Of a stretch of 64,000 bases of DNA, positions 8,940 through 20,779 are shown piece by piece (position 1 is the stretch's first letter; each line of letters opens with the position of its first letter). Made by a program: the position numbers and the translations under genes. Source of the stretch: Muscardinus avellanarius (taxonomy: Eukaryota; Chordata; Mammalia; Rodentia; Gliridae); NCBI GenBank assembly GCA_963383645.1, contig OY726572.1:22412792-22476791 (forward strand), in the 5' to 3' direction. Under the pieces are notes generated by a model. It was not told the DNA's origin and searched no databases. It saw only the letters and a program-made list of their open reading frames with translations.

Positions 8940-10790
8940 CTAGGTGCAGAAATATTTTACTCTTATTCCTTGGTTGTCTGGCCCATCACCTTCCCGTCTC
9001 ATCTCGTCCATTGGAATGTTGCACAGTACAGAAACAATGCCATATGGCTTGACCTGACACACTTCAGTTCTGGCTCTTGGGTCCCCTAGCTTCTTTTCTG
9101 ATAAAGTACTCTTTGAATGGGCTCCACAGAGGTATCTTCTTTGAGACCATAATATGGTTACCAAGACTATTTTTTAGGCTTACTAATTTTTTTCAAGTGT
9201 GGGCAGCCCCCCACTAATAAGTTACATTCCAAATTGCATGTGTAGGTTGGTTATTTGGACTCTGGAACATGTTTTGCCATGGAAACCATTTAGTACATAG
9301 TTAGGTTACCAGGGAAACAGGATGTACTGAGAGAGGCCATCAAGCCCTAGCGCCTGCCTAACAACATTGTGTGGGACAGAACCCAGCCCTTGATGGCTTC
9401 CAGTTGGACAGCTCGCCTTGTTGGAGATGAGCCAGTGTGATCCAGTTCACCCTGTTCAAGTTCACTTACCAAGAGTTCCCCTAAGCCCAGAGAGATCCAT
9501 CTATAAAGCGGACGTGCAGGACAAACATCCACTCACATCTTGATTGTACCTAGAGCGGCACTGAGCAACATTGTGTTGCTGCTTAGGTACTCACTCCATG
9601 TCTTAAAGCCAGGGGGCCTGGCGCAGGGTGAGCCGATGCAGATGGGTTGCTTTCCTGTCTCCCTCATGTTTCAAGTGTCCTTACAATAATTGATAGTCTA
9701 AGTAGTCTACACGGACCTGAGATCACCCAGAGAAAGCTGGCCAGTTCAGATTGGATGTGGGGTCCATCCACGAAGGCTTGTTACCCAGTGGTTCTTGAGT
9801 ATTCATAGCAAGACATTTCCTCATTATTTGTCACGCATCACAGTAAAGATTGGAATTGAGAGAACCCAGACCCATTGTACCATTCTAAAGAAAGGAATGG
9901 AAATGGTTAGGGCAATATTATTGTGGTGTTTTTGTTGAGTGTTTGCTTAAAAAATTAAACTATTTATTGTGCCTGGTTATAAGCAGAGCTTGTCCTGCTG
10001 CCTTGACATAATGGGATACAGTTGACATGCTGATACCTGTCACATAGTCCTCAGCTCTTTGATGTTACAGCCCAGGACCCTTCACTTGGACCCCGCCCAG
10101 TCTGTGTGATGGCTTCCCACCTCCTGTCTTGGTGTTCCCTTTGGGGCTTCCTTATTTTAGTTGTTTACCTCCTATCTTTGCGTGCTGGCTTAATGACAGT
10201 AATTTAGCTTTACGTTTATACCATTTCCTGCTGTACAAAGTGCATTCTCGACAGTATCGGTGCAAGTTTGATAGGATAGGCATTGCCATCCCATTTGTCA
10301 GAGTTCGATACTCAGATACCCCACAGGACTTGCCCCCTCCTGGCCAGTGCCTGCAGACCTGGCTTGAGCACGGGCTCCTGGGGCCTGGCTCCTCCTGCAG
10401 CCCCGCTTCCCTTGGTTCTGCTTCGCTCTTGCTGGGTGGCTGTGGGCCCTCTGGGTTCTGACTTCAGCGCTAACCCCCTGGAGGGGAGAACTAGCCTTCC
10501 CTCTCGGCCGCTCTCATCAGTGCTCTGGGCACTTTGGCCCTCGCACGCCTCTCAGCAAATTGGCACCTTAGGACAAGCTCTTGCTCTAGCATATTTATTG
10601 GTGAATTGGTACCTTTGCATATTTTATAAAGTGAATGAATGCCTTCAGGTATTCATCTTGATGGTTAATAATCATATTTTGTTTTATACAGTGTCTTTTC
10701 ATCCAAAGCATATATTATCTTCCATTATATAGGGAAGGCTAGTTAAATTACTTGTCTAAAATATTACCAGCAATAGCAAAAGAGGAGAGA
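8940..10790. other. Unassigned sequence, possibly an unrecognised LTR
   Basis: No gene is supportable. The part at about 9180-9600 differs in composition from its surroundings and holds a TATA-like ctataaagcgg near 9500, which could be a solo LTR of a family I cannot name. About 10320-10560 is GC-richer but has no recognisable coding or RNA signature. Confidence 0.25.
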
Positions 10791-10799
10791 AGGAATGAG

Positions 10800-10955
10800 G
10801 AGTTCATGTGAACCAGACACTGGACTGTGAGCTTCGCATAGATGATCTCATTTCATCCTTGCAAAAACCATATGAAGAAGGTGATTTTTACATTTTACAG
10901 CTGAAGAAGCTGCGGTTCAGCCGACTAACTTAGGCTGCACATGAGCATAAGTAGG
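10800..10955 (-). repeat. MIR SINE remnant
   Basis: Antisense MIR core: gatctcatttcatccttgca, then tttttacattttacagctga and agaagctgcggttcag. Confidence 0.7.
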
Positions 10956-11369
10956 GGGCTCTCCACATCCAGCCTGCCCTGATGCCAAGGCTCACGCTCT
11001 GTACACCCCCTCTCCCACTGCAGAAGGTGCTGTGGACACATAGTGATGGAGGGCGGGAGGGTACATTTCTTTTTCCTGACAATAACCAGAGATTTGAACT
11101 TACTTCTCTCTTTTCTCTCAAGATCTTAGGACTGTTGACAGGTATTCCGATTAAGTTTGAACTTGTAACTATGTTGAACCAAGGTGTAAACATTCTGTGT
11201 TTTAATGGCTGTTAAAGAAGAGCTCCTTTGCAGCCATCTACAGTTAGCTGTTTGGAAAGAGCTCTGCTTCTCTGGTGGGAAGGTAAGGGGACCCGGGAGA
11301 GAGCCGCTGCTGGGTGGTCAGGAGTGCTGTATCCTGGCCATGAGTTCCCCTTCCAGCCCCCGCCATGGG

Positions 11370-11470
11370 ACCCTGGTTGCTAAGTCTCCTTGTCTCTGGA
11401 TTCTGCCACCTGTAAAACACAAGAACTGAACTGGATGACCTGCTCGGCGACTGCACTCTTATTCTTTATC
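11370..11470 (+). repeat. Possible MIR remnant
   Basis: The order ttgtctctggattctgccac, ctgtaaaacacaagaactga, ctggatgacctgctc resembles the sense MIR 3' half. Weak and short. Confidence 0.35.
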
Positions 11471-11487
11471 TTTAAAGAATGTATTAT

Positions 11488-11673
11488 TATCATTATTATT
11501 ATAATTACTATTATTTTGTGTTACTGGAGATTGAACCCAGTGCTCTACCACTAAGCTATACCCCCAGCCTTCTAAAATTAATTTTGAGACAGAGTCTCAA
11601 GAAGTTGCTCCTCAGACTGGCCTTAAATTTTCGATCCTCCTGTCTCAGCCTCATATATGCCACTGTACCCGAC
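11488..11673 (-). mobile_element. Dimeric B1-ID SINE with 16-bp TSD
   Basis: Antisense copy: TTA/TAT-rich tail (11488-11515), tRNA-like unit (ggagattgaacccagtgctc), then the B1 unit ending at gtacccgac. Flanked by ttaaagaatgtattat (11472-11487 and 11674-11689). Confidence 0.9.
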
Positions 11674-11689
11674 TTAAAGAATGTATTAT

Positions 11690-11890
11690 CATAGCCAGGC
11701 ATAGTGGTGCATACTTGTACTTGGGAGGCTGAGACAAGAAGATCACAGGTTCACAGACAGCCTCAGCTACTTTGTGAGGCCCTCCACAACTTAGTGAGAT
11801 CCTGTTTCAAAATAAGCAATAAAAAATAGGGCTGAGGTGTAGCTCAGAGGTAGAATGCCCCTGGGTTCGATCCTCAATTCTGCAAAAAAA
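11690..11890 (+). mobile_element. Dimeric B1-ID SINE
   Basis: Sense copy from atagccaggcatagtggtgc to ttcgatcctcaattctgc and an A-run. It lies immediately right of an antisense SINE, forming an inverted pair. Confidence 0.9.
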
Positions 11891-11931
11891 ATTTTATTGT
11901 ATTATATTGTAATATTATTATTATTATTATT

Positions 11932-12108
11932 GACATTAGTACTAGGAATTGAACTCAGGGGTATTCTACCTTTGAGCTGCACCCTGGCCCTTTAATTTTT
12001 TATTTTCAAACCGGCATCTTGCTAAGTTGCCAAGGATGACCTCGAATCTATTATTTCCTGTCTCAGCCTCCCAAGTACTAGGGTACAGGTGTTCACCGCT
12101 ATGCATGG
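11932..12108 (-). mobile_element. Dimeric B1-ID SINE, diverged
   Basis: Antisense: actaggaattgaactcaggg, ctacctttgagctgcaccct, then the B1 unit to gctatgcatgg. A TTA-rich tail lies at its left. Third SINE in alternating orientation within 640 bp. Confidence 0.85.
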
Positions 12109-12266
12109 AAAGAATGTGTTATTTAAAGTATTTTTATAAAATGTGAGATTGATGCAAACTCTCTAGCTGTTCAGTGTCTAACTGTTTAATGTCCAGCACC
12201 GGTGGTTTTAGTTATGGATCTTAGGGCTAACAACGCTCAGAGGTGTGAATCTTTTAAAGAAAACAG

Positions 12267-12445
12267 AGCCGGGCGTGGTGTGCACGCTTGTAATCCCCGC
12301 ACTTGGGAGGCGGAGACAGGAGGATTGCGCAGGTTCGAAGCCAGCCGCGCTGGCTTAAGAGACCCCGTTTCCAAAAATAAAAATAGGTCTGGGAGTGTAG
12401 CCTGGAGGTAGAAGGGCTTCCAGGAACCCCGGTACCACCAAAAAA

Positions 12446-12469
<24 letters not shown>
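12267..12469 (+). mobile_element. Young hairpin-type B1-ID SINE, 11-bp TSD
   Basis: Sense reference copy of the young subfamily: agccgggcgtggtg start, aagccagccgcgctggctta (a self-complementary block), tctgggagtgtagcctggag, gggcttccaggaaccccggt, then a long poly(A). Flanked by aaagaaaacag (12256-12266 and 12470-12480). Confidence 0.92.
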
Positions 12470-12477
<8 letters not shown>

Positions 12478-12610
12478 CAGGAACTTGCAGAAGGCCTTGT
12501 TCTATGGGGAAGATATTGTTCATAATAGTTGATACAGATGAAGAGTTGGGAGGATCTCTAATGACACCTATGATTTGGGGCTTTATTTTGTAGATTCTAG
12601 ACCTGTTACA

Positions 12611-12793
12611 TGCCGGGCATGGTGGCACATGCCTGCAATCCCAGTACTTGGGAAGCTGAGACAGGAGGATTGCAGGCTCATGAGCAGCCTCAGCAACTTA
12701 GTGAGTGAGACCCTGTTTCCAAACAACAACAGCAACACAAGGGCTGGGGTGTAGCTTGGAGCTAGAATGCCTCCAAGTTCAACCCTCAGTACC
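12611..12793 (+). mobile_element. Dimeric B1-ID SINE
   Basis: Starts tgccgggcatggtggcacat, has ccctgtttccaaacaacaac in the linker and gggctggggtgtagcttgga in the tRNA-like unit; an A-rich tail follows. Confidence 0.9.
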
Positions 12794-12799
12794 ACAAAT

Positions 12800-14437
12800 A
12801 ACTTACTAACTAAATAAAAATAAACGTCGTATATGCGCTTATGTGATTTCTCCAGAACACTGTCTGCCGCTGTTTTTGCTAACTCAAGTTGACTTATAGC
12901 CTCCAGCCAGATCGGCTTCTCATGAAACATTGTGTACCCAGGAAAAAGGCTAATAACATCCTCTCCCACTCTACTTAGTGGCATTTTTGTCCAGTTCTTA
13001 GATAGTAGACCATAACTGATAACTAACCATTAATATTTAGATAATAAACATGAGAACAGCTATCATTGAGAGCAAAATACTTTAAAAAATTTGCTCAAAG
13101 TTGTTCCCTTCCTTAATAAATTAAAAATTTTCGCATTGGCTACCTAAACTACCTCTATTTTTCCCTAAATAGAAAACTCAGACATTTCCTTGGAGCTATC
13201 TGCCCTTCCCGGCCCTTCTTGGGATATCTTCCCCTTTTGCAATCCAAAGTCTCCGCATGCAGGTTTTCCCTCTTTTGATGAGCCGATACCTCTGCAGAGA
13301 ATGCGCAGTGGGCACGGTGTCATGAGTGGTAGCCCTCGTCCTGCCGGGGACTGCTTGTATTTCAAGAGTGACTGTGAAGGACGTGGTCCCCATGTTAGAG
13401 AACATGAGTGGACCCCGTGCGCAGGCATGTTTCCCTGAGTGAGGCAGCTGCGCTCTAACAGCCGGCTCATGATACTGTTTCTCTGAGCTCAGAAAGTCAC
13501 ACCTGAGGCCTCACACCCTACTGCTTTAAGGTTTCAGACCCTTGGTTTAAGTAATTTAGAATAAAGAGCCACGCACCCTCGGCTAAGGGCTTTGGCTACT
13601 GCCCCTCTGCCCTGTGCCCCAGAACTGCCAGGTTGTGTGCCACAGGGCTTTGAAACGCCTTTACCACAGTCATGGCACTTTCCTGGGTAGAGTGTTCAGG
13701 TCCACTGCTAAATACTAAGGGCGTTTTCTTGGCTCTGGCTTCCATACTAGCTCTGTCTCGGCCAATTCTTCCCCAGCAGAGAGGTGAGAGGTCCCTCCAC
13801 TTCAGGGGGCCGTTCCTCTACCCCAAGTCTAGCTTCAGCCTTTTTGGTTTTGGGGCCCAGAGGGGGAAATGCAAGAGTTGAGGGGTAAGGAGTTCCACAG
13901 CTTTATTGAGATGGTGTCTAGGGTGGGTGGCCAGGGAGATAGGAGGCCTGGGACCAACCAGTGTGCCCAGGATGCACAGAGCTACCCCAAAGGCAGCATT
14001 GACCTTTGGATTTGTAAAAACAGTATGCCAGAATACCAAAAACAGTGTTGTCGTCGACAAGTAGAATTTGTCTTGGGGTCAAAGGAGGGAGGGTTCCACG
14101 GCAGTGTCAAGGATGGATACAGCTACTCGGCATTGATTGAGTGTAATTACAGATGCACTTCACTCGGCTGGCAGCTTACGTCAGGAGTTTGACATTAAGT
14201 TTCACGTGAAGTTTATGAGCCTTTCCTTGCCAACAGCTCAGTCTCTAATTTTGTTGGCGATTTGGGGATGTGAGTATTCGTTCTGCAAAACCATCCTCTC
14301 CTTCATCCAGAGACATCTCTCCCATCCCCATTTGTCTTTGTAATAAAGCCTCACGGTTATCACTTGAGCAGTTTTGTGTGTTATTCTTAGCGGGTAACAC
14401 TTTGATACATTAGCACCTCACAACATTTCACTTGCAG

Positions 14438-14470
<33 letters not shown>

Positions 14471-15000
14471 TCCCTCTCTCCATGACTTTAGCATTTAGGA
14501 ATGCATAGACACATGAGGATCTTGGATCCTTTTCCTTGGATGCTCCTTACAGAGGCTTATCACAAATCACTTTTTTCTCCTCACATGCTTTCTTTATTGG
14601 ATATTATATTATTATATTCATCCATTTTTTGCCACAACTGTTTTCTGAGCTGCTAATTGGTATATTGAGAAAATACAGAATAAAATTTGTAGCAGGCACT
14701 TTTGCTCTCAAAAAGGCTCTTCTACTGTATTCTGTTCATATACATGTGGATTTCTTGACATTTTTAAAACAATTTCTCAGTTCCATTTGTTTTTGGTCAA
14801 AATTTTGGAATTCTTAGTCCAAGTCTTAGCCTCTTAAGTTGCTCTTTAATTGAATCTGAATTTCTGAGTAATTAATATGTTCCACTTGGTGCTGCTGTCT
14901 TCCAGACCTCTTAAGTCTTCATTGAACATGTTGAATCAAAATTTTGATGGTTTTTAGCTGGCATTCTGGAAACCCAAAGCATTCTTTTTTAATAGTGAGG
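12800..15000. other. Mostly unique sequence; no gene supported
   Basis: Moderately GC-rich between 13.2 and 14.3 kb. Several short ORFs occur on both strands, but none has a recognisable domain, conserved motif or good splice framing. A minus-strand polyadenylation-like aataaagc (complement near 13905) stands alone. (TG)n at 14440-14469. Confidence 0.35.
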
Positions 15001-15004
15001 TCAG

Positions 15005-15165
15005 CAGACCATCTGTATTAGCCTTGAGAACTTGCTAATAGTATAGGTTTATTGAACCCATTCCAGATGTACCAAATCAGAATTTGGAGGGCTCAGAAAT
15101 CTGCACATTCACAAGCTTTACAGGGGGTTGAATTTACATAAAAATCTGAGAACTTCTGTCTTGAA
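15005..15165 (-). mobile_element. MER5-like hAT remnant
   Basis: Segments agcagaccatctgtatta, agggctcagaaatctgcaca and ataaaaatctgagaacttct follow the order of a diverged MER5-type element. No inverted terminal repeat is intact. Confidence 0.45.
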
Positions 15166-15287
15166 GTTGGTTCAGTATTACTTATTTAGAAAGTAATACC
15201 TGGTTTTCTCCAGGATGGACATGATTGAGTTTTGGCCTTTTTACAAGTCTATCTTTGATACAAATCATATAAAGAAAATCCCTGAGA

Positions 15288-15487
15288 GCCAGGTGTGCTG
15301 GTGCAGGCCTGTAATTCCAGTACTTGGGAGGCTGAGACAGAAGGATAGAGAGTTTGAGGCAGGCCTTAGCAATTTAGTGAGGAGATTCTCAGCAACTTAG
15401 CGAGACAGTTTCAAAATAAAAAATTAAAAGAGGCTGGGAGTGTAATAACTCCGAGTTAGAATGCCACTGGGTTCAATCCCCAATAGC
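15288..15487 (+). mobile_element. Dimeric B1-ID SINE
   Basis: gccaggtgtgctggtgcagg start; ccagtacttgggaggctgag; tRNA-like unit with gaatgccactgggttcaatc. A G/A-rich stretch replaces the tail. Confidence 0.88.
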
Positions 15488-15764
15488 AGGGGCGGAAGGA
15501 AGAAAGGAGGCATGGAGGGAGGGAGAGAATTTCCAGGAAGGAATGGGGTTATACTTTCTCTGAGGCTCAACAGAGTCATAAAGAGAGCTAAACTTCAGCA
15601 ATATTCTCAGAGCCCAAGTCACTGGCCACTTCCTGCCCGATGGGCGTGGCTCTGTAGAGATTGAAAAGGCAACGGACCTACATGTGATACTTGGAAATCA
15701 CCTTCCACCGCCACAGATGACTATTTAGTACATTAGACATTAGACTATAGCTAGTCTAAGCTCT

Positions 15765-15930
15765 GGAGCCTTATAATAATAGTAATTAAGATAATGATAC
15801 TTTGTACTTCTCAAGTGTCTTTAACTGAAGGCCTTAAAGTGCCATATTAAATAAAGTATGCAACACCTTGGCAAGAGAGGTCAGTGTTAAGTTCCTCATT
15901 TTGTAGATTCAAAACCTAAAGCTGAGTACA
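15765..15930 (-). repeat. Possible MIR remnant
   Basis: Weak resemblance to antisense MIR: ttataataatagtaattaag early, then cctcattttgtagattcaaa and acctaaagctgagtac. Very diverged. Confidence 0.3.
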
Positions 15931-15934
15931 AAAG

Positions 15935-16550
15935 TTTAGCTTAGATTCTTTAGAATAATGACACATTCAACTTGGAGAAAGGGGGATTTTCCAGAGGAAG
16001 CATTTGTGATTTGGGGACTCAGGGGAGCAGTGTGTAGGGTAGTGGCTATCTGGGCATAGCAGGATATATCCTGAGTACAGACAGCCAGGTTTGGTTACTC
16101 TCACTAATTCCATTAATAGCTGGAGGTGTTTGGCTGGAAAACACTTTTCTTACTAGCATTTCTGTGTATTAAATCCCATCCATAGTCCTTCTGGCTCCTT
16201 CATTTGGCTTTCCTTTCTCGGGCCTTCTTTATTTTAAAATCATTTATAGATCCAGAGAATATTCAGAACAAGAGCTGCAAATGTCTTGAAGATCGCGTTG
16301 TCTTCGTTTCACAGGGCTAGACGTTTGAGACTAGTGAGAGCGTAGACGAAAGGTTGCTCACACTGGCGTGGAACCTGTGGGTAGAGGAGACGCACCGCTG
16401 CAGAGCTCTCGGCAGAGTTCTTCCATGTGAGTGCTTTATGTCTGTTCCCAAACTAGTGTTTTGGAGGTGAGTGCAGCTTAGAGTCGAGAATCAGTTGTGG
16501 TATACCCACAGACCCTCGTTGAGTTTATCTCCATTTTTATTCTCATTTTT
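15935..16550. other. No recognised feature
   Basis: Unique sequence without supportable genes. Confidence 0.4.
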
Positions 16551-16570
16551 ATTTCATTTACATATTTTTA

Positions 16571-17514
16571 TTAATTTTTATTTTTTATAAGTGGAACATA
16601 TTGAAAGTGGTATACATTTAGATTGTGCTTCATGCCCTTCCCCCTCCCTTTCCCTTCCCCCCTCCCAATAGAGAGTGTCCAGGTTAATCATGTTGTATTT
16701 ATGCTATTACACATATTTGTATGTAGGTCCTCCATTGAACAACCTCAGCTTTCTTCCTCTCCTATCCTTCCGTTCAAGCTTTGCTGAGATTTCCCCTCCA
16801 TCATCTGGAGTCCCTCTGGTATTACCACTACTCCCTAGCTTGGACATATTAGAGGAAACATATGTCCCTTCTCTTTCTGTGCTTGACTAATCTCACTTAA
16901 CATAATGTTCTCAAGTTCCTTCCATCTTCTTGCAAATGCTATTATTTTATTTTTTATAGCTGAATAGAATTCCATTGTGTGTATTTCCCATAATTTTGCA
17001 ATCCATTCATCTGTTGATGTAGATCTAGGTTGGTTCCATATTTTGGCTATTACAAATTGTGCTGCTATGAACATGGGTATACATATGTTAATGTATTTCT
17101 CTGATTTCAACCCCTTTGGAAAGATACCGAGAAGTGGTATAGCTGGATCAAATGGTGGATCTATTCTACACTAGCAAAACAAACAACCCAATCAAGAAAT
17201 GGGCAACTGAAATTAATAGACATTTCACAAAAGAAGAGATACAAATGGCCAATAGATACATGAAAAGATGTTCAACATCACTAGCCATCAGGGAGATGCA
17301 ACTACACTGAGATTCCATCTAACCCCAATCAGAGTGGCAAACATAAAGAAATCAAACAACAACAATTGCTGGCGAGGATGTGGGGAAAGAGGAACTCTTT
17401 TACACTGTTGGTGGGAATGCAAACTAGTTCAGCCGCTATGGAGATTAGTGTGGAGATTCCTTAGAAAACTGGGAATAGATCCACCATTTGATCCGGCTAT
17501 ACCACTCCTCAGTA
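16571..17514 (-). mobile_element. LINE-1 with 5' inversion (twin priming), 17-bp TSD
   Basis: Flanked by the perfect 17-bp duplication tcatttacatattttta (16554-16570 and 17515-17531). The left part (to about 17163) is minus-strand L1: AT tail, 3' UTR with a G-rich tract (complement of 16640-16668), then the ORF2 C-terminus. The right part (about 17170-17514) is L1 ORF2 3' sequence in the opposite orientation. The two parts overlap in L1 coordinates by about 40 bp, leaving an inverted repeat (about 17124-17163 against 17469-17508). This is the classic product of twin priming. Confidence 0.92.
16835..17110 (-). pseudogene. L1 ORF2p C-terminal fragment
   Basis: A 91-residue open stretch with the ORF2p C-terminal signature: PMFIAAQFVIAKIWNQP, DEWIAKLWEIHTMEFYSAIK, WKELENIMLSEISQAQK and GHMFPLI. 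In an intact L1 this is the extreme C-terminal region beyond the reverse transcriptase. No catalytic domain is present; the fragment is cut off upstream by the inversion junction. Confidence 0.85.
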
Positions 17515-17703
17515 TCATTTACATATTTTTAAAACCTAGGCTTAGACCCTATAGCATTTCCTTGCTATTCCTATCTTTTAACTGTTCTTCTGTTTACTTT
17601 ATCTATAGCCTGCCTGTCTTCTCCTTTCTCCTTCTTTTGCTTCTATAAGCTAATATTAAGCATAAATGCAATTTAAGCATTGAAATATATATATATTTTT
17701 TTC

Positions 17704-17898
17704 ATGGTACTGATGATTGAATCCAGTGGCATTCTACCTTTGAACTACATCCCCAGCCCTGTTCTTATTTTTTATTTTGAAATAGAATGTTACTTACTGA
17801 GGCTCTCGCTAAGTTGCTGAGGCCAGTCTCAAACCTGTGATTCTCCTGTCTCAGCCTCCCAAGTACTGGGATTACAGGCATGTGCCACCACATTCAGC
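17704..17898 (-). mobile_element. Dimeric B1-ID SINE
   Basis: Antisense: tcatggtactgatgattgaa, ctacatccccagccctgttc, then the B1 unit gtctcagcctcccaagtact to ccaccacattcagc. Confidence 0.9.
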
Positions 17899-18184
17899 AT
17901 CAATAATATTTTAAGAAATATTGAAAGTCGACATTTTTAAAAAGGCAGGCTAAATCAAAGGATATAGAGAAAGTATTGGAGACTTCTGGGACATTTGACT
18001 TACTTTTTAAACTACTTCAGCAGCTACAGAACTAAATTGTTCTTTATCCTCACAATTTTTCACCTGTTTGCTCAGTTATAAGTGTTTGTGGAAGTAGCAC
18101 AGCTCAAATGGGTGATGGATGTATGATGCCTTTTTTTAAAATAAAGAAGAATTTCTAAGATAACAATTTGAAGAGAAAGGATAA

Positions 18185-18520
18185 GAAACCTATTCATTTA
18201 TTCAACAAATATTGATTGATAGAGTAGGGTCATCTCCTTATAGAGCACACTGTGTTTTAATACGAGCAGATGAGAATCCCTGTCATTATGCAACATTGTT
18301 CTTTCTCTTCATTCTAAGATAATTGAGCTAAAGGTGCTGAGATAATAAGTGCAAAAGTGCTTGGGGGAAATGGGAAAGGCAAAGCCTTGTGTTGACAATA
18401 CCTTATCCTGAACAACTCAGTTCTATAAATATTTATCAGGAATCTATAAACAAATATTTGTGTACTACGGGCCAAGTAGTAGAGATACTGAGCTATAGGG
18501 AGAACAAAGTAGATGGTGAG
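18185..18520 (-). repeat. Possible L2/ancient LINE fragments
   Basis: Two short stretches (ttcatttattcaacaaatat at 18193 and gtgtactacgggccaagtag at 18460) resemble antisense L2 3' ends ('attcaacaaatattta...ctgggccaggcac'). Decayed; boundaries uncertain. Confidence 0.35.
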
Positions 18521-20300
18521 AAGAGGTTGGTTACTAATTCTTTCCTCCTGAGAAGAAAGGAAGTTGATGGAAGGAAAACCATACTACAAAGTTCCCCACA
18601 CCAACCACCAGAGGGAGCCATCAGCCATGGGCAGCTCAGTTGCTGTTGGAGAGGACTTTTGGTTACATGGTGGGAGGTAGAGGCAGAAGTGTGAAACTAG
18701 TTGCTCTACATACGGTAACTCATAGCATGGAGTACCTGTATTGTAGGCAAAATGTTCATCTCTGTTTCTTAGGTTATTGCATTATTTTCCAAACTTATTT
18801 GGCTTACTGCCCCTTTTACAGAAAGAAAATTACTTAGTGTGCCCTGGAAATCTACTTTCTTTAAATGAATGAACAGAAAGATGTAGTGACAGATTCGCAT
18901 TCTTACATGTATCTATGTCTCATTTCAGCCCCCCCCAGCACCAGAGGCAGTATTACCCACTTTGAGAACCTATTTTTTTAACCTACCTCCTTTATCTGAG
19001 AAAAAAATTAATCTAATTAGATTTGTTAGTAAAATAACGCCACTAGCAATTAGTAATGCTTCCTTTTCCGATGCTGTGGTGAATATAGATATATTTTTCT
19101 AAATATGTGTACCTGGAGTTAGAGACTTCATGTGAAAAGGTTATGTCCTATTTCTCTACCTGTGATTCTCTGTTCTTAGTTTCTACTCCTCCTTCAAGAT
19201 GCATCACAAATGTCACCTCCTATTGAAGCATTTCTTGCCACTCTTCTAAGAGATACCATTAAGCATGCCCTTTTGTGTTTCTATGTGTCTGGTTATGCTC
19301 AATAATAATTATCCCATTGAACAATTTTTCTACCTATCTCAGTCACTAATTAGAAGACCCTGAGATCACATATTATTTTATATTATTTTTATTCCTATAC
19401 CCACTGCTACTACAGAACTGGCAGGTATTAGTCATAGAATAAACAAATTATAAATATTTGTGAATTAGTTTTTCATAGACAAAGAATAGTAAGCCACTAA
19501 TAGTTCCTGAGCAGTCTTTCCCTAGAATATACATAAGCCATCAGGAGTCATCCTACAAAATTAGAAAACTTGCAGAAAGGAATAGAAAAAATTATAGAAT
19601 TAGGAGTATTATAGTTAATTTCAGAGTCCACTCAAGGCTTATCTTACTATAGTTCTACTCTCAGTACAGCAGATGTATGGAATTTATTTTGTAATTTTGG
19701 TTTGGTAACTTATTTAGAATACATTTTTATGATCTGAATTGAAAGAACAGACCTTTTTATTAAATGAGCTTTAGTAGTCTAGTGACATCTGTGAGAAGTA
19801 GGCCAAATTTTGTTCTATATTACACAATTTTAAGTGGAATTTAATGGGAAATATGATTCACCCCATTCAATTTAATTGATAGAAATTTGTTTCATAGCCA
19901 ACTTTACTTTAAAGTGAATTATGTATTTCCCTTTAGAAACAAATGTATTGGCCTGTAATTTTTAGAGTTCTATGACTATGATAATTTTTTTTTACTTAAA
20001 GAAAACTTATAAGAATTTTTCCTAATAAAAATAATACCGCAGTGTTTTCCCTGTGTATGGAAAATTTCCATGTCTCTAAAGTTAACTGGAAAAGTTTTTC
20101 CTGAGCTATTTAGAAAATTGAAGAAAAATATTTTATTGTCTTCAACAAACACATATCAGATGCCTCCTATGGGAAGGTCACATTACCAGTCCCCTGGAAA
20201 AACCCCACTTGTCCAAAGGTGAGCTGCTCGCAGCCACGGAAGAGGCTTCATCCCTGCACTGAGAGAAAGGAATCTTAATAGCTAAAGATCCTATTTTATT
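18520..20300. other. AT-rich unique sequence
   Basis: No gene supported. About 18785-18975 (ttccaaacttatttggctta ... cactttgagaacc) has the flavour of a decayed hAT element, but I cannot name it. Confidence 0.35.
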
Positions 20301-20303
20301 TTA

Positions 20304-20341
20304 TTTGTATTTATTTATTTATTTATTTATTTATTTATTTT
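20304..20341. repeat. (TTTA)n tract, SINE tail
   Basis: About nine TTTA units joined to the left (3') end of an antisense SINE. Confidence 0.9.
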
Positions 20342-20342
20342 T

Positions 20343-20526
20343 GCGGGTCTGGGGATGGAACCCAGGGGCATTCGACCTCCGAGCTACACCCCTTGCCCTA
20401 TTTTTTATTCTTTATTTTGAAACCGAGTGTCACTGAGTTGCAAAGGGCCTCACTAAGTAGCGTGGTGGCACACACTTGTAATCCCAGCTTTTGAGAGGCT
20501 GAGACCGGAGGATCTTGTTTTGCAGA
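20343..20526 (-). mobile_element. SINE with inverted 5' part
   Basis: 20343-20460 is antisense: a complete tRNA-like unit (gggcattcgacctccgagct), linker and the B1 3' part to cctcactaagtag. At 20461 the sequence switches to the sense B1 5' part (cgtggtggcacacacttgta to tttgcagacaca). Together the pieces nearly make one full SINE, with the 5' part inverted, as twin priming would give. No convincing target-site duplication was found. Confidence 0.8.
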
Positions 20527-20644
20527 CACATAGGAGAAAACATTTGCTCTGCAATTCCTTTCCTATATTCTGAGGGGTTTCATCTATGTCAAGGTGTTTT
20601 ATGAGTTTTTTTAATTTGTTTATCTGTTTAAGAGGAAATGTGGA

Positions 20645-20765
20645 GTGTTCATTCAGCCAGCATTTGCTAAGTGCCTGTCCCATGCCAGGCACTCTCCTGG
20701 CACTGTTTGAAAAGGGGTGAAGGTTACAGATCAAAGATGAAGATGTCCATCCTTATTCTGTAAGA
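20645..20765 (-). repeat. L2-like remnant
   Basis: ttcattcagccagcatttgc, then cccatgccaggcactctcct and agatgtccatccttattc, an order typical of antisense L2 3' ends. Confidence 0.45.
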
Positions 20766-20779
20766 ATGAATGCAGTTTA

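Noticed and set aside
12254..12984. Two minus-strand ORFs of 124 and 133 codons
   Set aside because: Both read through SINEs in antisense (typical SINE-derived peptides).
13818..14060. Minus-strand ORF ending near an AATAAA-like signal, perhaps a gene 3' end
   Set aside because: Start is TTG, no domain is recognisable and no second polyadenylation element or exon partner is visible.
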